NCBI GenBank assembly: GCA_017403955.1
Contig: JAFRDH010000021.1
Span: forward strand, 1 to 52,155
Length of the DNA: 52,155 nt
Source: Mogibacterium sp.
GTDB taxonomy: Bacteria > Bacillota > Clostridia > Peptostreptococcales > Anaerovoracaceae
Reading direction: 5' to 3'
The number at the start of each line of letters is the position of its first letter. The stretch's first letter is position 1. Both the position numbers and the translations under genes were made by a program. Below, piece after piece: positions 17,697 through 24,747 of the stretch. The notes beneath the pieces were generated by a model, which saw only the letters and a program-made list of their open reading frames with translations, was not told the DNA's origin and did not search any database.

Positions 17697-18632
17697 TTAT
17701 CTGTTGCGGAGGCCGTCCAGTATCGCAGCGAAGACCTCCGGGAGATCTGAATGAAATTCCATGTATTCACCTGTTGAAGGATGGACAAATCCCAGCGTCC
17801 CTGCGTGCAGGAGCTGGCCATCGAGCTTCCTTCCCATGAGCTTTTCAGGTTTGTTGTGCGGGCCGTACAGAGCATCGCCGACAAGAGGGTGCTTGCGATA
17901 AGCCATATGTACTCTGATCTGATGCGTCCTGCCGGTCTCAAGGCGTGCTTTGATCAGTGTATAGTCACCAAAACGTTCAGCGACTCTGATGTGCGTGACG
18001 GCATCTTTCTGCCCGGAGCCATAAACGGCGCGGCGCATACGGTTCCTTTCATCGCGACCGATCGGTGCATCGATCGTCATTTCGTCTTCGCGGATATTAT
18101 CATAAACAAGTGCAGTGTATTCTCTCGTGACCGAGTGGACCTGAAGCTGAGCAGCAAGTGATTCGTGTGCTCTGTCATTCTTGGCTATCATGAGAAGACC
18201 GCTTGTATCTTTGTCTATCCTGTGAACGATCCCCGGCCGGATAACTCCGTTGATCGAGCTGAGAGAATCGCCGCAGTGGTACATTATCGCATTGACCAAA
18301 GTTCCGGACCAATTGCCCGGTCCCGGATGCACTACAAGTCCGCGCGGTTTGTTGACGACTATCACATCATCATCTTCGTATACTATATCAAGCGGGATAT
18401 TCTCAGGCGTGATATCCAGCGCTTCCGGCTCAGGAATATCGATCGTAACAGAATCACCGGCCCTGAGCTTGTGTTTCTTGGATGTGACCGCAGAGCCGTT
18501 CACTAACACCTTGCCCTGCTCGATAAGGCGGACAGCATAACTCCTCGACAACTCATCGGTGTTATAGCCGAGAAAAGCGTCGAGCCTGATATTGTTATCT
18601 TCTTGTGATGCTGTTACCGATATGTTTGCCAA
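17697..18632 (-). CDS. rluD: RluD-family 23S rRNA pseudouridine synthase
   Basis: A 311-residue RluA/RluD-type enzyme that converts uridines to pseudouridine, probably in 23S rRNA. An N-terminal S4 RNA-binding domain (residues about 14-75) precedes the catalytic domain, with the active-site Asp in HRIDKDTSGLL and the later RTHQIRVH motif. The start is TTG 18632, supported by GGGAGG seven bases upstream; no in-frame ATG fits. It follows lspA by about 20 nt, as in B. subtilis (lspA-ylyB). Exact target uridines cannot be told from sequence. Confidence 0.93.
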   Translation of the reverse strand: MANISVTASQEDNNIRLDAFLGYNTDELSRSYAVRLIEQGKVLVNGSAVTSKKHKLRAGDSVTIDIPEPEALDITPENIPLDIVYEDDDVIVVNKPRGLVVHPGPGNWSGTLVNAIMYHCGDSLSSINGVIRPGIVHRIDKDTSGLLMIAKNDRAHESLAAQLQVHSVTREYTALVYDNIREDEMTIDAPIGRDERNRMRRAVYGSGQKDAVTHIRVAERFGDYTLIKARLETGRTHQIRVHMAYRKHPLVGDALYGPHNKPEKLMGRKLDGQLLHAGTLGFVHPSTGEYMEFHSDLPEVFAAILDGLRNR

Positions 18633-18653
18633 AATGATCCTCCCAAGATCCTG

Positions 18654-19145
18654 CTATTCAGTCTTGTCGTGCTTGCCTGCACCTGATGACGCAGCCTTTT
18701 CTTCGTCTTTGTACGCGAACAGGATATAGAAAACAATGAGGAAACATCCGCATGTCACGAATATGTCCGCAACGTTGAAAACGGCAAAACTCCAGCATGA
18801 GATCATGTCTGTTACATAGCCGAGCGTCAGTCTGTCTATAAGATTGCCCACGCCGCCGGCGAAAACCATAGTGATCAGAGCGGCGAGGACTTTAGAGCCT
18901 TTGCGGGCTTCGATAATCAGAAAAACAAGGCAAGCGATGATCAGGACTGATGTGAGTGCAACCGTAATGAACTTGTTGCCCGAGAACATGCTGAACGCAG
19001 TTCCTGTATTGCGGACATAATACATGCTGAACCAGTCACCTATGACAGGGATCCTGTCGCCTGGCTGCATGAATGTCCTGACAGCGTATTTACTTGCCTG
19101 ATCAGCGGCGATAATAAGAGCCGCTATTAATGGATATATGAACAT
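18654..19145 (-). CDS. lspA: lipoprotein signal peptidase LspA
   Basis: A 163-residue, four-helix membrane aspartic protease that removes signal peptides from lipidated prolipoproteins. Visible are the DQASK motif in helix 1, NTGTAFSMF, GGVGNLIDRLTLGYVTDMI and FNVADIFVTCG. The last two carry the two catalytic aspartates (VTD and VAD). ATG 19145 is preferred over the upstream in-frame codon at 19190, because AGGAT precedes it and it avoids a long overlap with rqcH. The charged tail ends in KHDKTE. Confidence 0.96.
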   Translation of the reverse strand: MFIYPLIAALIIAADQASKYAVRTFMQPGDRIPVIGDWFSMYYVRNTGTAFSMFSGNKFITVALTSVLIIACLVFLIIEARKGSKVLAALITMVFAGGVGNLIDRLTLGYVTDMISCWSFAVFNVADIFVTCGCFLIVFYILFAYKDEEKAASSGAGKHDKTE

Positions 19146-19155
19146 ATAAAAGATC

Positions 19156-20892
19156 CTATTTCTTGCTTCCCGGTAATGCCGGGTCAACATAAACTGTCTG
19201 GTTGTGTGTAAAAATCACCATGCCCGGTTTGGAACCGGCCGGTTTCTTGACATAGCGGACCGGAACATAGTCGACCGGTACGTTGCTGCTGTTCCCGGCT
19301 TTGCTGTGCCATGCAGCGATCGCGGCCGCTTCGTAGATCAGTTCGGCAGGAAGATCGCTTATAGTACGTCCGTCATCAAGCCTGATGATGAGGTGCGATC
19401 CCGGGATGTCTTTCGTGTGCATCCAGACGTCAGTCTTGGAAGCGTATTTCATGGTGAGCCAGTCATTTTCAGTGTTGTTCCTGCCGACGAGGACCTGCGT
19501 TCCGTCTGATAATGTATACTTGTGAGGCTCCGGCTTTGCCGCTTTCCGCTTGCGCTGGGAAGCTTTGGCGCGGCGCCTTACATAGCCCGCCTGCTCGAGT
19601 TCGTCCCGTATAGTCTCGAGAAGCTGAACGGAATCAGCAGCCTCGATGGTCTGGATCACTGATTCAAGATACTGTATGTCCCGCTCGTTGTCCTCGAGCT
19701 GAGCCTGCTTCTCGTGAATCGCGGTCCTTGCTTTGGAATATTTCTTGAAATAGCGCTGCGCGTTTGCGGAAGCACTGATTTTTTCATCCAGAGGGATGTC
19801 TATCAGGCTGCCGTCATAATAATTCGTAACAGTAACTCGCTTTGCGCCTGGCTTGACCATATGGATGTTGGCGGTCAGCAGTTCACCGAAAAGTCTGAAT
19901 CTGTCGGAGTTCTCCGCGTTCAGAAGATCCTCTGAAAGCTTCTTTTTCTTGAGAAGCGCTTTGCTGAGGGCGGACTGGACTGATTTGAGCATCGGCATGG
20001 ATTTCTGGCGGACCATGTTGGATGCTTCGCGGTTCGAGAAGAAAAACTCGACTGCCTCTGATAAAGTATCAAAGTCGATCCTGGTGAGGTCTTCGTATTC
20101 CTCAAGATCTGTTATATGAAACTCCCTCGGAGTTCCGTGTTCTGTTTTGCCCGATGTTTCATCTACGTAGACCCTCGGCACATAAGTACCGTCCTCGATC
20201 GAACGCAGGATCTCCATGAGCCTTGCGGCAGGACGTGTGGAAAGGGTGGCAGCGCTGTGTTTATCGGCACAATATGCGAGCAGCTCCCTGCTGACAGCAG
20301 GCGAGATCCCGCCGATACGGGCCATAAGGGCACGGTCGTCATGAGGAAGCTCCATGTCCTCAGTTACATCATGGAAAGGTATCTTATCCTGCTGAGGAGG
20401 ATACTGATAAACAAAACCCGGCAGAAGCTGGCGGTATCTGTTGACGTCGATAGAGATACGCTTGATCGAGTCGATGATTTTGCCCGTCTCGATATCGATG
20501 AGCACGATATTGCTGTGCTTTGCCATGATCTCTATGATAAGACGTCTGCTCACCGAGAAACCGAGTTCGTTCTGCGCCTCGATATCGATCTCGATGATAC
20601 GCTCCGAATCCTTCTGACGGACCTCCGTGATGCGGCCGCCCTGAAGATGCTTCCTGAGAAGCATGCAAAATGTAGGCGGCTGGTCGGGGTTTGTGTAGGT
20701 GTTGGTAGTAAGACAAACACGCGCAGACTGGCTGCCCACTGAAATGAAGAGCCTGACATTGCCGGCTCTTGTATGTATGAGCATGACAAGCTCCTCAGGA
20801 CCGGGCTGGTAGACTTTCTCTATTTTGCCCAATGTGATCCCGGAAGCGAGCTCTCTGGTTATTGCGTAAGTAATGATTCCATCGTAAGCCAT
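19156..20892 (-). CDS. rqcH: RqcH (NFACT) ribosome-associated quality control protein
   Basis: A 578-residue NFACT protein, formerly called fibronectin-binding protein FbpA. RqcH binds stalled 50S-peptidyl-tRNA complexes and adds C-terminal alanine tails. Order: NFACT-N (1-180), HhH and coiled-coil middle, then NFACT-R with the YTLSDGTQVLVGRNN and WMHTKDIPGSHLI segments. The start MAYDGIITYA (20892) matches the family; the alternative at 20910 would overlap the promoter box. The catalytic DR motif of B. subtilis (D97-R98) appears as E97-R98 here. The -10 box ends 8 nt before the ATG and there is no SD. Confidence 0.93.
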   Translation of the reverse strand: MAYDGIITYAITRELASGITLGKIEKVYQPGPEELVMLIHTRAGNVRLFISVGSQSARVCLTTNTYTNPDQPPTFCMLLRKHLQGGRITEVRQKDSERIIEIDIEAQNELGFSVSRRLIIEIMAKHSNIVLIDIETGKIIDSIKRISIDVNRYRQLLPGFVYQYPPQQDKIPFHDVTEDMELPHDDRALMARIGGISPAVSRELLAYCADKHSAATLSTRPAARLMEILRSIEDGTYVPRVYVDETSGKTEHGTPREFHITDLEEYEDLTRIDFDTLSEAVEFFFSNREASNMVRQKSMPMLKSVQSALSKALLKKKKLSEDLLNAENSDRFRLFGELLTANIHMVKPGAKRVTVTNYYDGSLIDIPLDEKISASANAQRYFKKYSKARTAIHEKQAQLEDNERDIQYLESVIQTIEAADSVQLLETIRDELEQAGYVRRRAKASQRKRKAAKPEPHKYTLSDGTQVLVGRNNTENDWLTMKYASKTDVWMHTKDIPGSHLIIRLDDGRTISDLPAELIYEAAAIAAWHSKAGNSSNVPVDYVPVRYVKKPAGSKPGMVIFTHNQTVYVDPALPGSKK

Positions 20893-20900
20893 AACAATTA

Positions 20901-20930
20901 ATATTACCATTCAAAAGCATGATGTCGCAA
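20901..20930 (-). promoter_or_regulatory. promoter of rqcH
   Basis: On the minus strand TTGCGA (20925-20930), an 18-bp spacer and TAATAT (20901-20906) preceded by TGG form an extended -10 promoter. The ATG at 20892 lies 8 nt beyond the -10, so the transcript would start within about 2-3 nt of the start codon. Confidence 0.6.
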
Positions 20931-20936
20931 CACCTG

Positions 20937-20965
20937 CTGACAGTTTTGATGTTTTGTGGTAAACT
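20937..20965 (+). promoter_or_regulatory. promoter of yicC
   Basis: CTGACA (20937-20942), a 17-bp spacer and TAAACT (20960-20965) with an upstream TGG form an extended -10 promoter, divergent from that of rqcH. The leader ends with CAGGAGG at 21003-21009 before ATG 21020. Confidence 0.65.
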
Positions 20966-21019
20966 GTAATGGCGCGAAAGATCAAAAGCGAAAAAAGACT
21001 AACAGGAGGCTTTCGGAAA

Positions 21020-21910
21020 ATGATCAAAAGTATGACCGGCTTCGGAAGAGGCGAGTATGTGGATGATGTCAGAAAGGTGACAGTAGAGATCAGAGCGGTC
21101 AACCACCGTTACTGCGATATCTTCGTCAAGATGCCGAGGAAATATTCCTTTGCAGAGGAGAAGATCAAGGCAGCTATCAAGAACAAGTTGTCGAGAGGAA
21201 AGATCGAGGTTTCGGTAAGTGTTGACAACTTCGGCGTGAGCGATGCTGATGTAAGGCTCGACAAGGATCTGGCAGGAAAGTATTACAGAGCTCTGTCGGA
21301 ACTGAGTGAAACCTTCGAGATCGGTGAATTGACAGGTATTTCTCTCAGCCTGCTTGCCAAGATGCCTGATGTGATCAGGACTGCTCCGGCAGAAGAAGAT
21401 GAAGAGGAAATGATGAGATGTCTTCTCACTGCAACTGACAGAGCAGTACTCGACATTTGTTCGATGAGAGAGACTGAAGGTGAGAAACTGGCACAGGATA
21501 TTTCGATGAGAGCAGATATCATCTCTCAGATCCGCAGCAGGATCGAGAAGAGAGCTCCTGAGCTCGAGAAGGAATATGCTGCCAAGTTCAAAGCTCGTGT
21601 CGAAGAACTTCTGGATGGCGTTTATGAAGTGCCGGAAGAAAGAATCGCACTCGAGGCTGCTATTTTTGCAGATAAGGCTAATATCACAGAGGAACTCGTA
21701 AGACTTGACAGTCACATCGCACAGCTCAGAGAATTTCTGAAGGGCAAGGAAGACTCTATTGGAAAGAAGATCGACTTCCTCATTCAGGAGATGAACAGGG
21801 AAGCCAACACCATCGGTTCTAAGTCCAACGACAAGGAAATCACATCAATGATGCTCGATCTCAAGGCTGAGATCGAAAAGATCAGAGAACAGGTACAGAA
21901 TATAGAATAA
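21020..21910 (+). CDS. yicC: YicC-family endoribonuclease
   Basis: A 296-residue protein that opens with the hallmark MIKSMTGFGRGE. It has the YicC N-terminal domain (EIRAVNHRYCDIFVKMPR) and the DUF1732 C-terminal domain with KIDFLIQEMNREANTIGSK. YicC homologues act as endoribonucleases that help degrade small RNAs. ATG 21020 was chosen because CAGGAGG lies 10 nt before it. In B. subtilis the relative yloC lies before remA-gmk-rpoZ; here remA is absent and gmk follows with its own promoter. Confidence 0.95.
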   Translation: MIKSMTGFGRGEYVDDVRKVTVEIRAVNHRYCDIFVKMPRKYSFAEEKIKAAIKNKLSRGKIEVSVSVDNFGVSDADVRLDKDLAGKYYRALSELSETFEIGELTGISLSLLAKMPDVIRTAPAEEDEEEMMRCLLTATDRAVLDICSMRETEGEKLAQDISMRADIISQIRSRIEKRAPELEKEYAAKFKARVEELLDGVYEVPEERIALEAAIFADKANITEELVRLDSHIAQLREFLKGKEDSIGKKIDFLIQEMNREANTIGSKSNDKEITSMMLDLKAEIEKIREQVQNIE

Positions 21911-21934
21911 ATTACGAAACACCCTTGACTGCTG

Positions 21935-21943
21935 TGATATAAT
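21935..21943 (+). promoter_or_regulatory. extended -10 promoter of gmk-rpoZ
   Basis: TGA followed by a perfect TATAAT (21938-21943) forms an extended -10. There is no convincing -35 box 17 bp upstream (TTGACT at 21925 is too close). It would give gmk a transcript independent of yicC. Confidence 0.5.
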
Positions 21944-21987
21944 ATTTCTGTTCGGAATATACGGTTTTACCTTAGGAAGAGGTGTAT

Positions 21988-22614
21988 ATGAGTCACAACA
22001 AAGGCAAGCTTTATGTGATCTCCGGTCCGTCCGGTACCGGCAAAGGCACGATTTGCGCGGAGCTTCTCAAGGATGCAGGCAACGAGTTCTCGGTATCTAT
22101 GACGACTCGCGGTCCGAGAGAAGGAGAAGTCCACGGCAAGGATTACTATTTTGTCAGCAGAGAAGAATTCCTCGAGAATGTTGACAAGGGCAATTTCCTT
22201 GAGCACGCAACAGTATTCGACAACTTCTATGGTACACCTAAGGACATGGTGATGAAGAGGCTCGATCGCGGACGTAACGTCATCCTTGATATCGATGTTC
22301 AGGGAGGACTTCAGGTCAAGGCAGCAATGCCTGAGGCGATCCTGATTTTCCTGCTTCCACCAAGTCTCACCGAGCTGAGGCAGAGACTTGAAGGCCGTAA
22401 GACCGAGGCCCCTGAGATAATCGAGAAGAGACTCAGCAAGGCCCTTGAGGAGATCAAGTTCATCGGCGAATATGATTACTACATAGTTAATGACGACCTT
22501 GAGAAGGCAGTCCTTGAGGTAAAGTCCATCGTGACAGCAGAAGCGGCAAGGGTACCTGAGAAGGTCAGACCTATCATAAGGAAATACGAACAGGAACAGG
22601 AGAAGGGAGAATAA
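21988..22614 (+). CDS. gmk: guanylate kinase
   Basis: A 208-residue enzyme that phosphorylates GMP to GDP with ATP. The P-loop GPSGTGKGT is at residues 13-21; the GMP-binding segment SMTTRGPREGEVHGKDYYFV and ILDIDVQGG follow. ATG 21988 is preferred over GTG 21982, because the SD AGGAAGAGG overlaps the latter. It lies three bases before rpoZ, the usual gmk-rpoZ pair. Confidence 0.98.
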   Translation: MSHNKGKLYVISGPSGTGKGTICAELLKDAGNEFSVSMTTRGPREGEVHGKDYYFVSREEFLENVDKGNFLEHATVFDNFYGTPKDMVMKRLDRGRNVILDIDVQGGLQVKAAMPEAILIFLLPPSLTELRQRLEGRKTEAPEIIEKRLSKALEEIKFIGEYDYYIVNDDLEKAVLEVKSIVTAEAARVPEKVRPIIRKYEQEQEKGE

Positions 22615-22617
22615 TAG

Positions 22618-22824
22618 ATGTTACTTTATCCATCAGTCAACAAGCTTCAGGAGAAGACAGACAGCAGATATACACTGGTAATACTTGCAGCCAAGAGAGC
22701 AAGAGACCTGATCGACGGCAAGCCGGCTCTCACAGAAGAAGAGAGCGAAAGACCTGTAAGCCAGGCTGCAAAGGAGATCGCAGAGGATCTCATCACATAC
22801 TCTCGTCCGGAAGAACTGGAGTAA
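22618..22824 (+). CDS. rpoZ: RNA polymerase omega subunit
   Basis: A 68-residue omega subunit that helps fold and assemble beta-prime. The family core NKLQEKTDSRYTLVILAAKRARDL is clear, followed by KPVxEA-equivalent sequence (ERPVSQAAKEIAEDLI). An SD (GAGAAGGGAG) lies within the gmk end. It is co-transcribed with gmk and terminated at 22859-22884. Confidence 0.96.
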   Translation: MLLYPSVNKLQEKTDSRYTLVILAAKRARDLIDGKPALTEEESERPVSQAAKEIAEDLITYSRPEELE

Positions 22825-22858
22825 TATCCGGAGCACATCATCAATATGAAATGACGAT

Positions 22859-22884
22859 AAGAAGCCTTAATGGCTTCTTTTTTT
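22859..22884 (+). terminator. terminator after rpoZ
   Basis: AAGAAGCC pairs with GGCTTCTT around a 5-nt loop (TTAAT), followed by a T run. The last T residues form part of the next promoter's -35 box. Confidence 0.9.
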
Positions 22885-22911
22885 GACATATGCGCTTTCT
22901 TTAGCTACAAT
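22883..22911 (+). promoter_or_regulatory. promoter of aroEK-aroQ
   Basis: Perfect TTGACA (22883-22888), a 17-bp spacer and TACAAT (22906-22911): the best consensus promoter in the window. The -35 overlaps the rpoZ terminator's T run. The leader holds a perfect 12-bp palindrome TTCCCCGGGGAA at 22932-22943, of unknown meaning. Confidence 0.8.
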
Positions 22912-22958
22912 TACACAAAAGCAGAACCGGTTTCCCCGGGGAATTTCAGAGGTTTAAT

Positions 22959-24335
22959 ATGAAAAAGTATGCGTTGATAGGTAAGAATCTGGCGCACAGT
23001 CAGTCGCGTAAGATCCATGCGCTGATCGGTGATTATGATTACAACCATATACAGATATCTGAAAGTGCTGAGCTCGAGAGCCTGCTCGCGGATACAGACT
23101 ACAGCGGCTTCAATGTTTCCAGTCCGTTCAGATTTGAAATAATCAAATACCTTGATGAGCTTTCACCGGATGCTGAACGTATCGGAGCTGTCAATACCGT
23201 CAAAAGACTTCCTGACGGAAGGCTCAAAGGATTCAATACAGATATCGAAGGATTTAAATATACAGTCAAAGGACTGGCAAGGGATCGTAAATGCCTGATC
23301 CTCGGGACCGGCGGCGCAGCAATGGCATGCGCGGTCGCACTTGAGGATCTCGGAGCTTCAGAAGTTATCCTCGTTTCAAGAGATCCTGAAGCGGCTTGCG
23401 AAAGACTGGAAGGAAGAATAGAGATCGTCGGATATAACCGCCTTTATCTGCATTACGATGCTCAGATACTTGTCAACGCTACACCTGTCGGACAGCTTCC
23501 TGATCTTGAGCATTCGCCTCTGACTGACAACAGGATCACAGTCAGGATGTTCTCAAGACTTGAGCTTGCCGTGGACCTGATATATAACCCTTACAGGACC
23601 AAGTTCCTGCAGGATGCAAGAAGACTTACCGGCTGCCATACTAAATCCGGTCTTGAGATGCTTGTGGTCCAGGCGATCGAGTCAAGATATGAGTGGAGGG
23701 GCGTCAAGACTGACTCTGAAGAAGAAGACCGTCTGGTCAAATCTGTCAAAAGAAAGATCCTCATGGATCAGTTAAATGTCGTGGCAGTGGGAATGCCGGG
23801 AAGCGGCAAGACCACGATATTCCGCAGATATGCTTATGAGCTGGGTCTTGAGTTCATAGATACAGACAGCGAGACCGAGAAAATAATGGGAGAATCTGCT
23901 CAGACAGTGCTTGGCTCGGGCGAGGCGGGCATAGAACTGTTCCGCGCGATGGAGCACGTAGCAGTGAGGGAAGCCTGCAAGCATAATGGCGCAGTCATAG
24001 CGACAGGCGGAGGGACAGTACTCAATCCTATCAACCGTGACCTTCTGAGAAGCAACGGGATCGTCGTTTATGTCAAACGGCCTCTTGATATGCTGGATAT
24101 CAAGGGAAGACCGATCAGTATCAACATAGGAGTTGCAGAACTCTTCGGCGACAGGGACAGGATCTACCACAGAACAGCAGACATGTCGATCCTCAACGCA
24201 AGAATCTTCGGCGGCAAACGCAAGGCCACCGGAGAAGGTAATACATATAACTATGAATTGAAAGGTTTTGTATATTATATCGCGAGAAAGATTGAGAGGT
24301 ATCTGAATGAAATTGCTGATAATCAATGGACCTAA
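22959..24335 (+). CDS. aroEK: fused shikimate dehydrogenase-shikimate kinase
   Basis: A 458-residue bifunctional protein for two successive steps: reduction of 3-dehydroshikimate to shikimate, then phosphorylation. The AroE part (1-250) has HSQS (13-16), GAVNT, GFNTD (catalytic Asp95) and nucleotide-binding GTGGAA (117-122). However, the position of the catalytic Lys (E. coli Lys65, NVTxPxK) is Arg58 in NVSSPFR. The AroK part (about 272-458) has Walker A GMPGSGKTT, DTD, the shikimate-binding Arg in ELFRAMEH, GGG and a GRPIS lid. The dehydrogenase half is divergent. Its end overlaps aroQ by 29 nt, so the two are translated from one mRNA. Confidence 0.9.
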   Translation: MKKYALIGKNLAHSQSRKIHALIGDYDYNHIQISESAELESLLADTDYSGFNVSSPFRFEIIKYLDELSPDAERIGAVNTVKRLPDGRLKGFNTDIEGFKYTVKGLARDRKCLILGTGGAAMACAVALEDLGASEVILVSRDPEAACERLEGRIEIVGYNRLYLHYDAQILVNATPVGQLPDLEHSPLTDNRITVRMFSRLELAVDLIYNPYRTKFLQDARRLTGCHTKSGLEMLVVQAIESRYEWRGVKTDSEEEDRLVKSVKRKILMDQLNVVAVGMPGSGKTTIFRRYAYELGLEFIDTDSETEKIMGESAQTVLGSGEAGIELFRAMEHVAVREACKHNGAVIATGGGTVLNPINRDLLRSNGIVVYVKRPLDMLDIKGRPISINIGVAELFGDRDRIYHRTADMSILNARIFGGKRKATGEGNTYNYELKGFVYYIARKIERYLNEIADNQWT

Positions 24336-24747
24336 TATGAATATGCTCGGGATCCGTGAGACTGAGATCTACGGAACCGGTTCATATGAGGATCTTGTCG
24401 GGTTCATCAGAAAAGAACGCGGTGAGGGGAATGAGCTGACATTCGTACAGTCAAATCATGAAGGAGATCTCATAGATGAGATCCAGCAGGCTTATTTTGA
24501 CGGCTATGACGGGGTCGTTATCAATGCGGGCGGATATGCACATACGAGCATCTCGATAATGGATGCTATCAGGGCTTCGGGCATTCCGACTGTAGAAGTC
24601 CATCTCGCAGAGCCGCTTCTGAGAGAAGATTTCCGGCATCATTCATATGCCGGCGAGGCAGCTATAGCCACGATCGCCGGCAAAGGATTTGATGGTTATA
24701 TTGAAGCGATAGATCTCTTATACGAGCACATCGCCCTCCATGCCTGA
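24307..24747 (+). CDS. aroQ: type II 3-dehydroquinate dehydratase
   Basis: A 146-residue dodecameric-type dehydroquinase that dehydrates 3-dehydroquinate, the step just before AroE. Motifs: NGPNMNMLG, REPEIYG-equivalent RETEIYG with catalytic Tyr22, QSNHEGDLID, NAGGYAHTS and VEVHLAEPLLREDFRHHS with the catalytic His. It starts inside the aroEK end (29-nt overlap), and its last 30 bases overlap the 3' end of gpmI on the other strand. Confidence 0.96.
   Translation: MKLLIINGPNMNMLGIRETEIYGTGSYEDLVGFIRKERGEGNELTFVQSNHEGDLIDEIQQAYFDGYDGVVINAGGYAHTSISIMDAIRASGIPTVEVHLAEPLLREDFRHHSYAGEAAIATIAGKGFDGYIEAIDLLYEHIALHA

Noticed and set aside
20969-21019. An in-frame upstream ATG that would extend YicC by 17 residues
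   Set aside because: It lies at or before the predicted transcription start and has no SD; the family begins at MIKSMTGFGR with a good SD.
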